A DNA stretch of 64,000 nucleotides from Arctopsyche grandis (Eukaryota > Arthropoda > Insecta > Trichoptera > Hydropsychidae). Below, in pieces: positions 13,061 to 25,640 of this stretch (position 1 is the stretch's first letter; each line of letters begins with the position of its first letter). The notes beneath the pieces are model-generated. The model ran no database searches. It worked only from the letters and a program-made list of their open reading frames with translations, and was not told the DNA's origin. A program made the position numbers and the translations under genes. The stretch spans positions 27,297,206 to 27,361,205 of the forward strand of contig NC_135360.1 in the NCBI RefSeq assembly GCF_051622035.1, given 5' to 3'.

Positions 13061-13395
13061 ATACTAGGAATGCTTAACAGGTAAACCCCAATGTGCCTTC
13101 CTAGACAATTAATTAAAAACATTGCAGCATTTTTTCATCACATAAATCGCTGTATTTCAAGAGGCTGAAGAACACGAAATTAACAATTGATTAATTAATT
13201 AATTAATCTGATTTAGACTTGTTTATAATTTTTTACATGTTGTACATAAATCGAATTCAGATATTTGTGATAAAGTGGGTAGGATGTTCTTTTTGTCAAT
13301 TTAATGGAGGAATCGTTTCAAAAATTAAATCAGATTGGCAAATATAGGAAACGATCGAATTGGAGTCACAAATATCCAATTCTGTTGTTCCTATA
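13061..13395 (-). repeat. tRNA-derived SINE, family A, head missing
   Basis: Tail hairpin near 13068-13113 and core up to CACAAATATCCAATTCTG at 13384 match the family. The tRNA-like head is absent, so this copy is truncated at its 5' end. Confidence 0.7.
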
Positions 13396-15949
13396 TTAAT
13401 ACCGGGTTAATGATTTTTTTTAAGATACACTTTTGTGAGATTTAAAAAGGTTACATCACTATTTTAATCATCTTTTTCTCAATTAAGTAATCTCTTTCAA
13501 ATCTTCATTTAAAATTTCGCAATTTATGATAGTTATTTTATTAAATTGCAATAAAAAACTAGGAAGAAAATAAGTCAGGCTTATTTTGCAACATTGAAAT
13601 AAATGGCAAGCAGTTTTCTTGTGAAATATATTATGGAAAATTTAATTTAAAAAAAGTATTCATGAAAGACACAAAAGACGCCGAGTCAAAAATGTATATT
13701 ATATGTAGTACTGTCGAACACGTTTTGACTTTACTTTGCACACATTATATTATATATTGAATTTGAAAGAATTTCCATGGTTGGAAAGAGTTTGGCAGAT
13801 GTTACACGTTATGTAGGACAGTTTTTTCATTAAATTTTCCCGATATCGTGTTGCACAACAGTTTCAAAGACCTGTCAAAGTATACACATACATATAAATA
13901 TGTACCTACGAGCTTATGAATACGGTCGATGAAAAAAAATGATTATACAAAATATTGAACAAATACATAACAGTTACATGATAATTTAATTACGGCCGGA
14001 AAGGAAATTCAATTAACAATATTTATTAAATGTTACAAGCATAACAGTGTTATTTTGATTTGGTATAAAATCTTAGCCCACCAAATTACCGAAATTGAAG
14101 TTCGTGTCGGCGCCAGGCGATGACAGTCGCCGAAATGTATCATTTATCAAACTACCTACACATTCATACAATTTGCCTAGCATATGTATAAACTACAAAG
14201 ACGTGTTTTCCGTTCTATTGTCTACGTAGAACACGTGTTACTAGAAATGTGTTTAAGCCTGGGATACCACAGAAAGCCTGCACGTTTTATACAATTATTC
14301 GCGGTTTTATATGGAAGATGAAAATTTAAAAATTTATTTACCGAAAGTATATAATTTGTTTGAATCTTCAATCGAAATTTAAATTAAACAATATAAAAAA
14401 AAGCTCAAGTTAACAAATTAAGGCTATTTTCACATGTATCGATGAAGGTTCATCAATGGTTTCGTATCAGTGTATTGCTAAGTTTTACTAATTATATAAA
14501 AAAAAACAATTAGGAACTTCTTGGAACTACACTTGGAACACACACAACGATACGAAAATCATATATTTTTCAAACGGAAAATCCAATTAAATTTCATACG
14601 GTTAATCATGCATACATTGAATTCCATATAAGAACGTTTTGAAATATTTCAAATAAATAAATATAATAGCTTTCTCACTAACATTGTTGGAATATTGGAA
14701 ATATTACTCTGGTATTGATAAGTAAAATTTTGATCACATTTATTCAAACTCAATATTGAAAATTAACCTATTTTTTCCGATAGAAAATATGGCTCGGTGA
14801 TTATTTCGCACAAATTAATCTCGCGCAAGTCACTAAAATCTCGATTATGGAACATCTAATACCCGAAAATTCTATCAACCGAGAGTTACGCACGCGAACT
14901 ATCAAACTAGCGAGAGCTCGAGTGTCAGATATTTCGTATTTGCGAATTTCAGAGCAACTATTGCCGTATGCGTGATCGCAATGTGCGAAATAATCCGTTT
15001 ACCAAAAATACAAATGTATATAATTTTTTTATAATTACACAGAGCAACAAAATATCACGTTTTTACTTACCGGAGCGAAGACCAATCAATCTTTACTAAG
15101 TTTGACCCGCTGAATTCGAATTTGACAATAACTTATGTTTGGATTACTCTTGTTTAAGAAATTTGAAAAAGTAGCGTTTGAAAAAATGTGCAATTTTCAC
15201 AGGTTTTTGGCTATTCCAGTTTTTAATTCAAAATTTAGTATTGTATTTTTCCTAATGTTTACAACTTTAAAATACGTATAATTAATTATCTAGCGAGCTT
15301 TAAAAGTCAAAAAATAAAGGAAAATAAAATAAATACAAGAAAAAGAAGACAAAATACACAAGATAAACTGAAAAAGTAAGAACTACAAAAACCTATAAAT
15401 TATAAGGAAATCATTAAGTTTATTTTTATAGAGGTTTAAGTTACTAGAAATTGCTAATTCATTGGATAGATTATTCCAAATATAAACCATTCTATTTGAA
15501 AATAAATAAATACATATGTATATATTTAAATATTGCCTTATATAAGGGTAAATATGCTAGCAAGACTATTTTGCCACTCAAGTATAGAGGTTAAGAGACT
15601 ATTATTTATGTCCTTGGTACTATTCTCTATACTGGTGAACTATGGACGAAATACAAGCAGGAGTCAATGAAGACTACTAAAGGGTTGCAGCGCGTTGTAG
15701 ATGGGTGCGTGACTCACTTTGAGGCCATTCTCAAGATGAGAGCGGCCTCCCTACATCGTCGAGTATTTTTATCATCAAATTATTTGCTTGCTGCCGCGTC
15801 TGTGACGTAAACAAAAAGATTTGTGAACTATGTATGTATGTTTAATTTACAAAACCCAATACTTACAATTATATATAAACAAACCACGGTCATTGACCTC
15901 GCAACTTCGAATATTATAAATTATGTTATATAAATCATTTTGTTGATCG
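13396..15949. other. Gene-free AT-rich region
   Basis: No ORF of note, no repeat recognised, no GC island. Nothing seen beyond short A/T runs and CATATGTA motifs. Confidence 0.5.
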
Positions 15950-16400
15950 GGACCATAGACGAACGGTCTGCCTATTGGTCTCTGGGTGCGCGGGGGGGGG
16001 GGTAAGTTTGATCCCCCGGTCTGGAATTAATTTTACTTTTCAAATAACGTTAAAATATAAATCAATTTTAATTAAAAATATATATTTAATTGTTTAATAT
16101 GAAAAAAAAAATTGTCAAAACTTCGCTAAATAAAAATATTACAATTACGTATTTTTATATGGCGATAACGAAAATTTTCAATAAATGTTTAAAAAAAGGA
16201 CAATTTCAAATCGGACCATGGCGTAATCGGTTAACTCCCAACTCGAATATACCTATATGAGGATATTTGTGTTCGAGAGGTCACCGGTTCGAGACCGCTA
16301 ACGAATTTATACAAAGTTTTAGGCTTTTTATCGATTCATTCATTCTGTTCGGCTAGCATTAGGACGCACACACACACACACACACACAGATTGCCGTCTT
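15950..16400 (+). repeat. Two-unit (dimeric) tRNA-derived SINE, copy 1
   Basis: A first B-box-like unit AGTTTGATCCC at 16005-16015 is followed by an AT-rich spacer, then a second unit with A-box TGGCGTAATCGG (16219-16230) and perfect B-box GGTTCGAGACC (16286-16296). The 3' end reads GGCTTTTTATCGATTCATTC, then TTCGGCTAGC, then a CA repeat and GCCGTCTTTATATAT. The inverted copy at 44396-44830 matches over the whole length, including spacer and both units, so it is one mobile unit. Confidence 0.75.
16367..16388. repeat. (CA)n microsatellite
   Basis: Eleven CA units, within the 3' part of the two-unit SINE. The other copy of the SINE has only ACACAC here, so the array expanded after insertion. 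Confidence 0.9.
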
Positions 16401-16480
16401 TATATATCTAATAATATTATTATTATTATTTATATAATAGAACTTGAGAAATACACAAGTGCGAGATAAAATGGCGTACT

Positions 16481-16483
<3 letters not shown>

Positions 16484-16559
<76 letters not shown>
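16484..16559. repeat. (AT)n microsatellite
   Basis: A 76-bp uninterrupted AT array just past the SINE end. Length may differ between individuals. The Tyr/Ile ORFs across it are artefacts. Confidence 0.95.
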
Positions 16560-16562
<3 letters not shown>

Positions 16563-16689
16563 ATTATACATTGTCGGTAGCATTTATGTATTTGGGATCA
16601 TACAGGATATATTTATCCTTCGAAACATTATATTCGAATATAATTCGAAGGAAGGTCAAATTAGATCGATATCTGCTTATACATATGTA

Positions 16690-17460
16690 TAATACATATG
16701 AACGACTTTCCCGATTGTCGTAGGATGAAAATTGTTTTTCCTTGACAGAGTCGACGGTGATGACTGTAGCTTTTTGCGTGGGGGCGTTAGTGTCGCCGCC
16801 GTAGCGGAATAGTATCGAGCCTTAACTGTCAAAGATAAACATCGGCATGACGGCATCGTGCTCACTGTAATTTTCTCTCTTTTCGAATTTATTTTCGTCT
16901 AGAGATAAAGGAGGGACCCCGCGAAGCTGGGGGACCCCTGGAGACGTGGGTCCCCACGTCTAATGGTCGCTCTTTTATTACGCTTTTCGCTCAGTCATCT
17001 GAAAACCATTCGGCCGGCGGTCAGTCGAAGCGAAAATTATGTTAACGCTCGCCTCTTATCTGTCGACGTTTGATTGATCGATTTTGCTCCTTTAGGAAAA
17101 ACAACATTTGTTCTCATCCTATCGCCTTCCTAACCGGTTGGCGAAACTAATTTTTCTCGTCCGGTTGGTTTTTATAGCTCAGTTTTCATTTCGCGAGGAT
17201 TTCGCGGATGCTTAAGGACGAGCGCAACTACCGGCATTTAATAACTTTTCAAGTTAAAGTTTTCGGGAAAGGGGGGGGGGGGGCGGCGATAAAGCGCGTT
17301 TTAAAATCAAATAGAATGAAGCTGGGGGAGAGAGGGAGAGCCGCAAGAAACTTTGGAAATAAAGTCCGAATCGAATCCGGGATAAAAGCTCGAATTGAAA
17401 AGTGGGAATTTAATTTAAATGCGAGTGCCGTTGAATTCAGTCATAATCAGGTGAGACAAT
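16690..17460. promoter_or_regulatory. GC-richer island, possible regulatory block
   Basis: About 750 bp of balanced to GC-rich sequence with a near-perfect palindrome GACGTGGG-T-CCCCACGTC at 16943-16960 and a G-run at 17272-17282. ORFs of 62 (minus) and 84 (plus) codons are not recognisable. No gene attached to it was found. Confidence 0.3.
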
Positions 17461-17529
17461 GAATGGTTTTTGACAATATATGTATCTATGTATATTATAT
17501 TTAATTCATATAATATTTAATCATAGTGA

Positions 17530-17760
17530 TGTGCCGTTCATATGGTATTAAGGATGAGAGGCAAGCCTCCTTCGAGAGGATATTAACGCTGTTTTGGAAT
17601 TCAGTTCCAGTTTAGCTCTTGAACTGAATACTAGTAAATGTGCCATTATGAGTTATGGACGTGCGAATTCGCTCTATTGTCACGGATATTCCATTGGATC
17701 CGTGTTGTTGAAGTGTGTGGAATCTATGGTCGAATTTAGTGGGTAAAATTTATTAAATAT
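17530..17760 (+). mobile_element. Non-LTR reverse transcriptase fragment
   Basis: In the best frame it reads LNTSKCAIMSYGRANSLYCH, then GYSIGSVLLKCVESMVEF. This is the stretch after the RT catalytic site in Jockey/I-like non-LTR elements (LNxxKC). A homologous stretch starts the fragment at 20286. Stops and shifts show it is dead. Confidence 0.6.
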
Positions 17761-17977
17761 TGAAAAGTCTCTTTTCCGTTTTATTTTATGCACAGACTAG
17801 TCAAATAATATATGGGGAGTAACTTAAATTTAATAAATTTATTTGCCGTTTAATCTCTATGTGAAGTCCAACCTTAATGTTTTACTATGTATAAGCATGT
17901 AACTTGAATGATTGAAATGTCTTCGACAGTAAAAAGTAATAATAGTTAAAAAAATTTAAGTTGTTCCATTTTCTTTT

Positions 17978-18361
17978 GAAAGTCATGTACAGGACCTGTG
18001 CATGACTTTCTTGCTTAGCACAGAGGTGCGAGACCAAAAAGGCGCCAAACTAACTCAAAAAACTTTATTAAAGGCACACGAGGGAAGCACTCGTCATTTT
18101 GATTGTAATGAGAAGTGGAGTGATTTAAAAAAAGAGGCTTTAAACAAATCAAACTATCTTTGTATAGAAAATAATTTATATTTGAGCGAGGTCAAATACT
18201 GGGATAAGTTGCTCAAGAAAATAATTTCAATTATTTTAATGATGGATTCTTCAGACGGAAAATAACGGTAATTTTTTTTTAAATAACCGTTATTTTTTTG
18301 TTAAAAATGGAATTGTTTCTTGGAAATTCACATACAAGAAAAATATGACGTGCCAGCCCTG
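17978..18361 (+). mobile_element. hAT (ZMYM1-like) transposase fragment with one possible end
   Basis: An 87-codon frame (18002-18265) contains KAHEGSTRHFDCNEKWSDLK, IENNLYLSEVKYWDKLLKKI and ISIILMMDSSDGK. The pattern HExSxxHxxC, then HW/YWxxxLxxIISxI is typical of the N-terminal part of ZMYM1/TTF-type hAT transposases, so this is a remnant. It starts in a 33-bp imperfect palindrome (17978-18010). A terminal-repeat-like CGTGCCAGCCCTG (reverse of CAGGGCTGGCACG, hAT-like) lies at 18349-18361. Confidence 0.5.
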
Positions 18362-20285
18362 GTTATGTATTATACTTACATACATATATCGTTACACTAA
18401 CTTATATTACCCGTAAATCCAAAATTACATTTTGCTCGGAGAAAATAAAAAGTGTTTTATTGCCTTTTATATTGAATCACATTTCACAGATTTGGTTTTA
18501 AAACTTTACACAGATTGACAGAATTTGTGTTCGAAAACTAAAAATGACATTAAATTATTGTTTGTTACCAAAAGTGGATTTATGGCGTTTACAAGTTAGA
18601 ATAATGATTAATATTTAACATTTTAATCATTTCTTAATATTGGCAATATCCTGAAGATTAAACGAAATCTCGTTTTAAACAAAATTCATAATTAGTGATA
18701 TCAAATAAAAAAAAAACACTGAGAAATTATAAATATGTCGGATGGGATTTATTCATGATGGAAATTCTGAAATTAATTACAGATTAACGTATTATACATT
18801 TGCATTTATAAATTATAATCGTTATTGGAGCCATCTATCGACATTTTGTAAAAGCTATGGTGAATTTAGTATAGATTTAAACCATTTTAAATTTATATTG
18901 AGCTTTTAAATATGTAAATAATCAAAGTATTTATGTACATATTTGCTGTTTAATATATGCACTGCGAACTTTCAGAGGGATTTGTTGTCAAAGTAATAAA
19001 AATTGTATGTAAATTTATTTGCAATTTCGTCACACTTTGTATTATATCGTCATACACTGGAGAGTCGATAATAATTAGACTTTTGGTAGACTTACTTAAT
19101 TAAGTTTCGCACACATCGCGCGAAAGCGACTCTTGCATAGAATGTATAACTTTATTTGCAAGTCAAAAGTCGTAAGCTCGAAACTTCATAATGCCCCGTC
19201 TCTTTACGGTGAGAACGGAATTTAAACTCGGTTGATGATAATGCAGCAGATGCTCCTTTGGGAATAATAAAACCATTGACAATTTCAAAAGTATACAAAA
19301 TTTTCAACAAAATTAACGGTACATACGAAACCACCACCGGTATTATATTGTATCAACGTAGCCGGGTGTACATAATTGCGTTTTCATCTCCGGTTCAAAT
19401 CCTATTGGAATAATAAAAAAAAAAAACAATAAATGAATGTGAATGCAATTGCTGAGTATGACTGGATTTAAACTAATGACAAATTTCATCAACGCGCTAA
19501 TTCATACTATTATAAATGTAATGTTTGTCATGTGAAATTGATTCTGTTCGTAGGTTTTTCTCGTGGAGTGAAAGTGGTTTTGATTAAAATTCGAGTCACA
19601 CACATTGTGGCAAACACGACTATGCCGAATCAAGTCTTGGGAAAACTTAAAAAAAATATATAGGTCGACAAACTTAATTTGGAAAAGTGCGAAAAGGGAT
19701 TACTGCCGTCTTGAATTTAGATGAGAGTAAAAATGCGGTCAAAGGAAAAGGGATTTTAAATTATTCTTCCTAGATTTAATCAACGTAAATAACATTTTGA
19801 TAAATATATACCATTGTTGCGTCAATACGTGAAAATAAATACGTTTTGCTATTGTTATTTTTTAATATTAAAATACATGCATGTTATAATATAATAACTA
19901 TGTATGTACATGATGAAATGTTCCAAGATCGATATGCATATACATATATATGTATGTGAGTAATGTATGTAATATTATTAATTAATTACCAAGGCTTACA
20001 AACGGCTATTATCCGCTTATGTTTGCATAGCAGGTTTACCTGGATATTTCATAACTACATACAATATAGCAAACTATAGCTGCATAATTAACATTTTCCT
20101 CTACAGGGATAATCAACGATAGCGTAAATAATCATTTTGTTCAATTAGTTTTGTTGATTTATGTTTAAAATGTATGAAACATCGCAATCATTTATACATG
20201 TACATATGTGCTTTCAACTTTGAATTATACGTAATTAGAACGCATTATATGTGTACGTCAAACTATTATTTTCAAATTAGTCAAA
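18362..20285. other. Gene-free AT-rich region
   Basis: No gene and no clear repeat. A B-box-like GGTTCAAATCC at about 19392 without a matching A-box hints at a decayed SINE head. Confidence 0.45.
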
Positions 20286-21030
20286 TTATTCTTTTGTGTC
20301 AAGCTGATATTAACGCTGTCGTGGAGGTTCTATTTTAGGTCTAGAACTTAATATTAATACACGTGCAATTATGAGCTATGGACGTGCACATTCGCTCTAT
20401 TATAACGGATATCATTCTTGTTGAAGCGTGTGGAATCAATGGTCGATTTGGGTATCACTTTTGATCCTCAACTCACCTTTTACAATCACATCAAAACAGT
20501 CGCTGACATTTTCTTTCGCCAACTCGGATTTGTCTTGAGATGTGCTAGGTTATTCTCCAACCATTTGTTTTCTCGCTAGCTTTTCTACTCGCCTGTGAGA
20601 AGCAAGCTAGAGTATAATGCAATTGTGTAATCCACATGAAGCAATTTGGTATGATTGAGAAAGTGCAAAACGCATTTCTTCGTTTACGATATATGAAAGA
20701 GTATGGATATTACACATATCTCTACCCCACTCCTTTCCTTTTCAGCATGCTTGGGTATAATTCTCTTGAAATTCGGATAAACTTCTCATTTGTTCTCCAG
20801 CTTCTACGTGGTAATACGTCAAACCCGTTGTTGCTGGAACAGTTGGGACTGTATGTGCCTAATAATTATGTGCATGGTACACATCATCATTTGATGGTTG
20901 TACCTTCGGCTCACGGCGTTTTTTATCGAATGGCTCATATTCCAAGAGCTATCCAACTTCTCAATGAAATGGTTGCTGTTGAGCCTAAATGTGATATTCT
21001 CACCTGTCCGCAAACCATAAAAAAATAATA
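20286..21030 (+). mobile_element. Non-LTR (Jockey-like) RT C-terminal fragment
   Basis: In shifting frames it gives CAIMSYGRAHSLYYNGY, then LGITFDPQLTFYNHIKTVAD, then KLEYNAIV, then in one 130-codon ORF MIEKVQNAFLRLRYMKE, SMLGYNSLEIRINFSF and LLRGNTSNPLLLEQL. LGxxxDxxLxFxxHI and the WxPxxxxxxxxLExVQxxFxR-like motifs follow the RT domain in Jockey/CR1-type LINEs. It is frameshifted and 5' truncated. Confidence 0.65.
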
Positions 21031-21565
21031 GCATTGATATAATAGCAGATAAAGTAAAAATATAAAATAATAAAATACAAAGTAGAGAATGTCTTGCACC
21101 AACCAGCATCAATATATAAGAACCAGTTGCAAATTCAAAACATTCCTCCCAGGCTCAAATGGAAGACAGAATATCAAAATTCCACTCATACATCACATTA
21201 ATTTATGAAAATAATGATGAGTGCAGGCTACCAAACAAATAGGCTAAAATAATCTCTGATAACTTACGATTACTGAGGTGGAAAATAATTATTAATGACT
21301 AATGATTTATTCTATTCAGAAGGGTGTCACGACAACTGGCTCACGGGCATTATAGAAAGTACCGATACTGTTGGTATTAGTATTTGACCGAAAACCAGCT
21401 TTTGGAACTACCGGTACTACAAACTAAATAAATGCTTTTGAAAATCCGCAGATTTGTCAAATTAACTGTTGTGAGCCAGTTGTCGCATGAGTGAAATTTT
21501 GTGCGCGTAACACCGTTGAGTGAAAGGTCTGTGAGCCAGTTTTTGCGGAACCATTTAGAAGGTTA
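21031..21565. other. Gene-free stretch
   Basis: AT-rich with two copies of GTGAGCCAGTT (about 21471 and 21531). No gene seen. Confidence 0.4.
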
Positions 21566-21682
21566 ACGTACTATTGGCCGAATGGACACTTGACCGATCG
21601 GCACAAGGTCGATGGACGCTTAGCTGAATGGACATTAGGTCGAACGGATACTTGGCCAAGTGTCCATTCGGCCAAAGGTCTG
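21566..21682. repeat. Degenerate tandem repeat of a GGCCGAATGGACACTTG-like unit
   Basis: Five to six successive variants (CGAATGGACACTTGACC, GATGGACGCTTAGC, GAATGGACATTAGGTC, GAACGGATACTTGGCC) on one strand, followed by an inverted unit (AAGTGTCCATTCGGCC at 21659). Tandem units ending in an inverted unit look like the terminal region of a DNA transposon. Confidence 0.6.
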
Positions 21683-24600
21683 CGCACGATTTAAAAGTAA
21701 TGCATACAAAAATGCCGAAAGGCAATTCACACACAGAACGTGCAGTTTCAATCCTTGGCATCGTTTTATATTTAGTCAGCATTGCTGCCACAAGTTAATT
21801 TCGAGCTTCAGTTACCAGCATCCTGTTTTCAATCTGCGGTTCGAATCGCCTGTTCCGAAACAGTTTTAACTTTGCAATTAGGCTGCGCACAAAGAGGACT
21901 CGGGCAAGTTTGGTCCAGGACGAGCGCGGTTTGACGAGCTTTAAGCTACGCAAAAGCTCCACCCCTGCTCGAAAAACTAATGAAGAGGAAATTCTAAATA
22001 AACGCAATACACCGAAGAAAACGAAAAACGCCCAAGTGGGGTGGTGGGAGGAAGCCTACAAAGGACCCATCCTTTGCATCTGAGGAACCATTTCTCAAAT
22101 ATGTACATATACATTTTTTTCATTTCAGTCTGAGCGCCAGAAATATATTGCGAGATCAAAGTGTCGTGGCATAATAAACGAAGGGAATGCCACCGCGGTG
22201 ACAGTTGCAAAATAAATAAAGTTAATCATTGTAAGTTAATCATTTCGTGCAGCTTCCGAAGAGCAACCTGCCGGATATTAAATATGCCAAGCCGAAGGGA
22301 ACAATTCCCGAACATTCCCGTTGTTTATGCGAAATCTAAACTGATTTCATATATCAAACGAGGAAATTCAATTTGACAGTTGGAGGTACTTGTCGCATTG
22401 TGCTTTCGCTCAGTGCTCCCTATTTATTTGAATATTGTATGTACAATATTTGAAGCTGGATGTGAAAGATTTGTGACTGATTTCTTACTTTTTAAGGTAC
22501 TCTATATAAAAGCACTTATGTATTTATTACGTTTGAATGAACATATATGAGCGGTTATATTTGAAAATGGTGAAGTCCAATTTTCAGTTGCAAAATCACT
22601 ATTTATGTTTGACACTTCATAAATTGTTATCACTTATTTTCATTCGATGTGTCTAGAATCTCGAAAAGCAGAATAAACGTATTACAGGCCACCAGTATTT
22701 TTAAATATTGTTAAATGCAAAGCATGATATTTAATGTTTTGTGAAATATTTCTCGAAATGACGAAAAGTGGATTTATTCCACTTTCAAATATGTATAACG
22801 GCTCATATTATTATTCTTGAGTCCATGTAATAGTACATTTAAATATAACATATTGGAATCAAAGTAGATTTTGATTTATTATAATAATTACATATACATA
22901 CATTCTGCAGCCATAATAAGTTTCAGGTTCATATTTATATTCAGGATATTGGCTTTAATAATTTATTTCATTAAGTATTAAGGATTCAATGTGGTAGAAA
23001 TAATAATATATTATGATTCATTATATTTCAAATAAAATATTTGTGGAATAATAATTACATTTAATGGTGATGACTGACTTGTAAAAATGCTCGCAAGATT
23101 ATTGTTAAAAAATACTGAGTATATAAATACAGGAAATACTGACACCTTAATATGTTTATCATAAAATAATTGTTTATCAATGCAATTTTTAATTTTAAAA
23201 TAAAGTAAAAACGTATCGAAATATCCAATCTTATTATTAAGTATTATTTTAATATACAGGAAAATATCAATATGTGAACAAAAATTGGGTATAAAAATAA
23301 TTGCCTAGTTAAAATGTAAAACAATTAAAATCGAAACACAAATTGCCATGAAATTTTCGATTAAAAGCGCTAGAGCGCTATGATAGATCATAGATTGGTA
23401 AACATTTAATTTTATCTTGATAGTTCGTTATATGAACATTATGTTGAAAATTACGCATTCGATTTTTAAATTCCTCTCGCTTAATATGAACACAACGTAA
23501 AATTATACAACTTCAATTACATAAATGTATTTTACACAAGGCGTATATAATGCATACAGTTGCCAGTAAGAAACAGCTTCACAGTGAATATTTCTTTTTA
23601 TGAAAAAAAAAATTGTATACATGTTTGTTATATACGACATTTTACCGCGAGTTTCATTTTTCCACGACCTAATTACCATGAATTTAAAATGACTGAAAAT
23701 GGCATTGTACACACAGCTATTTTTTGAAACAGAGCATGTTAAAAAAAACTTTTCCATCGTTTGTTTGCAAGTTTTCCCCGAAACAATGGAAAGTATCGTA
23801 AAGAATTCAATTAGCGGTGGACAAATGCAAACAAAATATAGAACCATGTATCGATCAGGCCTGCCGATGACAGGCCACCGAACATTTTTAATCATAAATT
23901 TAAAATAGAGAGTAAAATTCGAAGAATTTCATGATTACATTTGGAGATATATATGTACATGTAGGTAGCTCTATGCTATTAATTCAAATGCGAACCAAAG
24001 TTTGATAGCTTACATACATACATACAAAATTGCCACTAACTTTGGTTATCAGTTCCTATTCTATTTATGCACAGATTTGACCACTCTGTTAGTCGTTATG
24101 TTACATAAATATAAAGTTTATCACGGAATTGAAATTTCAATAGATTATATATTAACTAGCCAAGTATTATACAAATATACTATACAGAGTGGATTGCATT
24201 CCATAAGCTAGAATGCAATTAGGTTGGAAACTTCAATAAAGAACGTTACATTTATATACGCAAAAGAAAAACAAAACAATGTAAATTAAATTAATGAGTA
24301 GCTCAGCTCATCTCCGAAGGTTTAGAATATGTATCATCTTACAATTCAGCGACTTAGAAATAACGTATTAAAGGAAATGATAAAGAAGAGTGTATTTATA
24401 TAATAATAACATGCTACGTTTTGGATATGCAAATGTAAAAATATAATATATTTTTTGTAATACTCTTTATTAAAAATGTCTTTTGTTTGTCTTTGAACTT
24501 ATTCCATTAAAATTATGTAAAAATGGAACGCAGCAGTGTTCATATACATATATATATTATCTACAGATTATGTAGACAGTAATATTCTAACAAAAGCGCT

Positions 24601-24889
24601 TCTCAAACATTAGTATACGTACATATTTATATTAAAAAAATCTCCTTAAAATTGTTGTCGTATTTTCATTAAATATTATATTGAAAAATTTTGAAATGCA
24701 CATTAAAAAAAGTGCCATATTATAAAAAATAATAATAAAATGTCAAATGTATTCTGAGATTATTTTTGAGACACTTTTCAATTCAGAAATTAATAAAATT
24801 TTCCTTCAAAAAATTTGTTTGAGGTGAAAAAACATCTTCCTCTTGACATTTATGTATTTCGCGGACTATTTTTTTGACAAAATTAAACT
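21683..24889. other. Gene-free region
   Basis: A balanced-composition stretch at 21683-22380 carries short ORFs on both strands (69-78 codons) with no recognisable domain. The remainder is AT-rich with microsatellite CATATGTA/TACATACA runs. Nothing else seen. Confidence 0.45.
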
Positions 24890-25640
24890 TTCTATAACTA
24901 AAATAATAAAAAAATTAGATGTGACCAACCCATGACTTTATCTATGTATTTGAGGAATAAAAGAAGTATTAAAAAACAAAATTCGATAATGACGCACACA
25001 TGAGAGCATTTTCGCTAATGTAGAGAAACTCACACAAGACCAAAGTTCTACTTCCGGCTGCTAAATTTGGTTCAAAATCTTTTGATTGCTTAATGTCACT
25101 ACAAATATTATAAGGATAACATATCAAGAAGATAGAAATAATTAAAATGGTCAAAATAAAATAATGAAATATCGTTTAAAAAAATACTAATATCGGTTTA
25201 CGAATTCTAGCCTAATCAACTCAAAGTAAGTTTATAAATAATACAAATATTAGCTTTCAATTCGAGATATTCAGTACTCTGGAAAAAATTGTGTGGTTAC
25301 ACATTTTTGAATTTTTTGAGTGGCTTAGAAGATAATTGAATCTAAAAACGTAAAGAAAAGACAGTAAAAGAGGAGGTACCACTTAAGGTCAAATGAATAA
25401 TATTAAAAAAAATTAACATCGTGTCGATAAATATTTCTGGAAGTTTCAGCTTGGTTTGTACTACGATGATGTTCAAAGAAACCAAAATACACCGACCGGC
25501 ACATATTTTTCTAGATCATGAAAACATGATCAGTGATCGGTTCTGATCGACCCAAATCAGTCGAAATCTCGAGTAAGAATTTCGCATGATCACAAAAATT
25601 CATCTATTGTTATTACGCACATATAAAGTACAAATAAACG
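24890..25640 (+). repeat. Interspersed repeat with CTTCCGG motif, copy 2
   Basis: Matches copy 1 in several ordered blocks: ACACAAGACCAAAGTTCTAC then TTCCGGCTG (25032-25061), GGTCAAAATAAAATAATGAAA (25149), and AATCAGTCGAAATCTCGAG (25555) followed by CTATTGTTATTACG. The order is conserved, the spacing is not. Confidence 0.55.

Noticed and set aside
16219..16296. Functional tRNA gene
   Set aside because: A- and B-boxes are present but no cloverleaf with acceptor stem could be formed and the unit is repeated elsewhere with a SINE body.
16359..16692. Tyr/Ile-repeat ORFs
   Set aside because: Translation of the (AT)n and (CA)n microsatellites.
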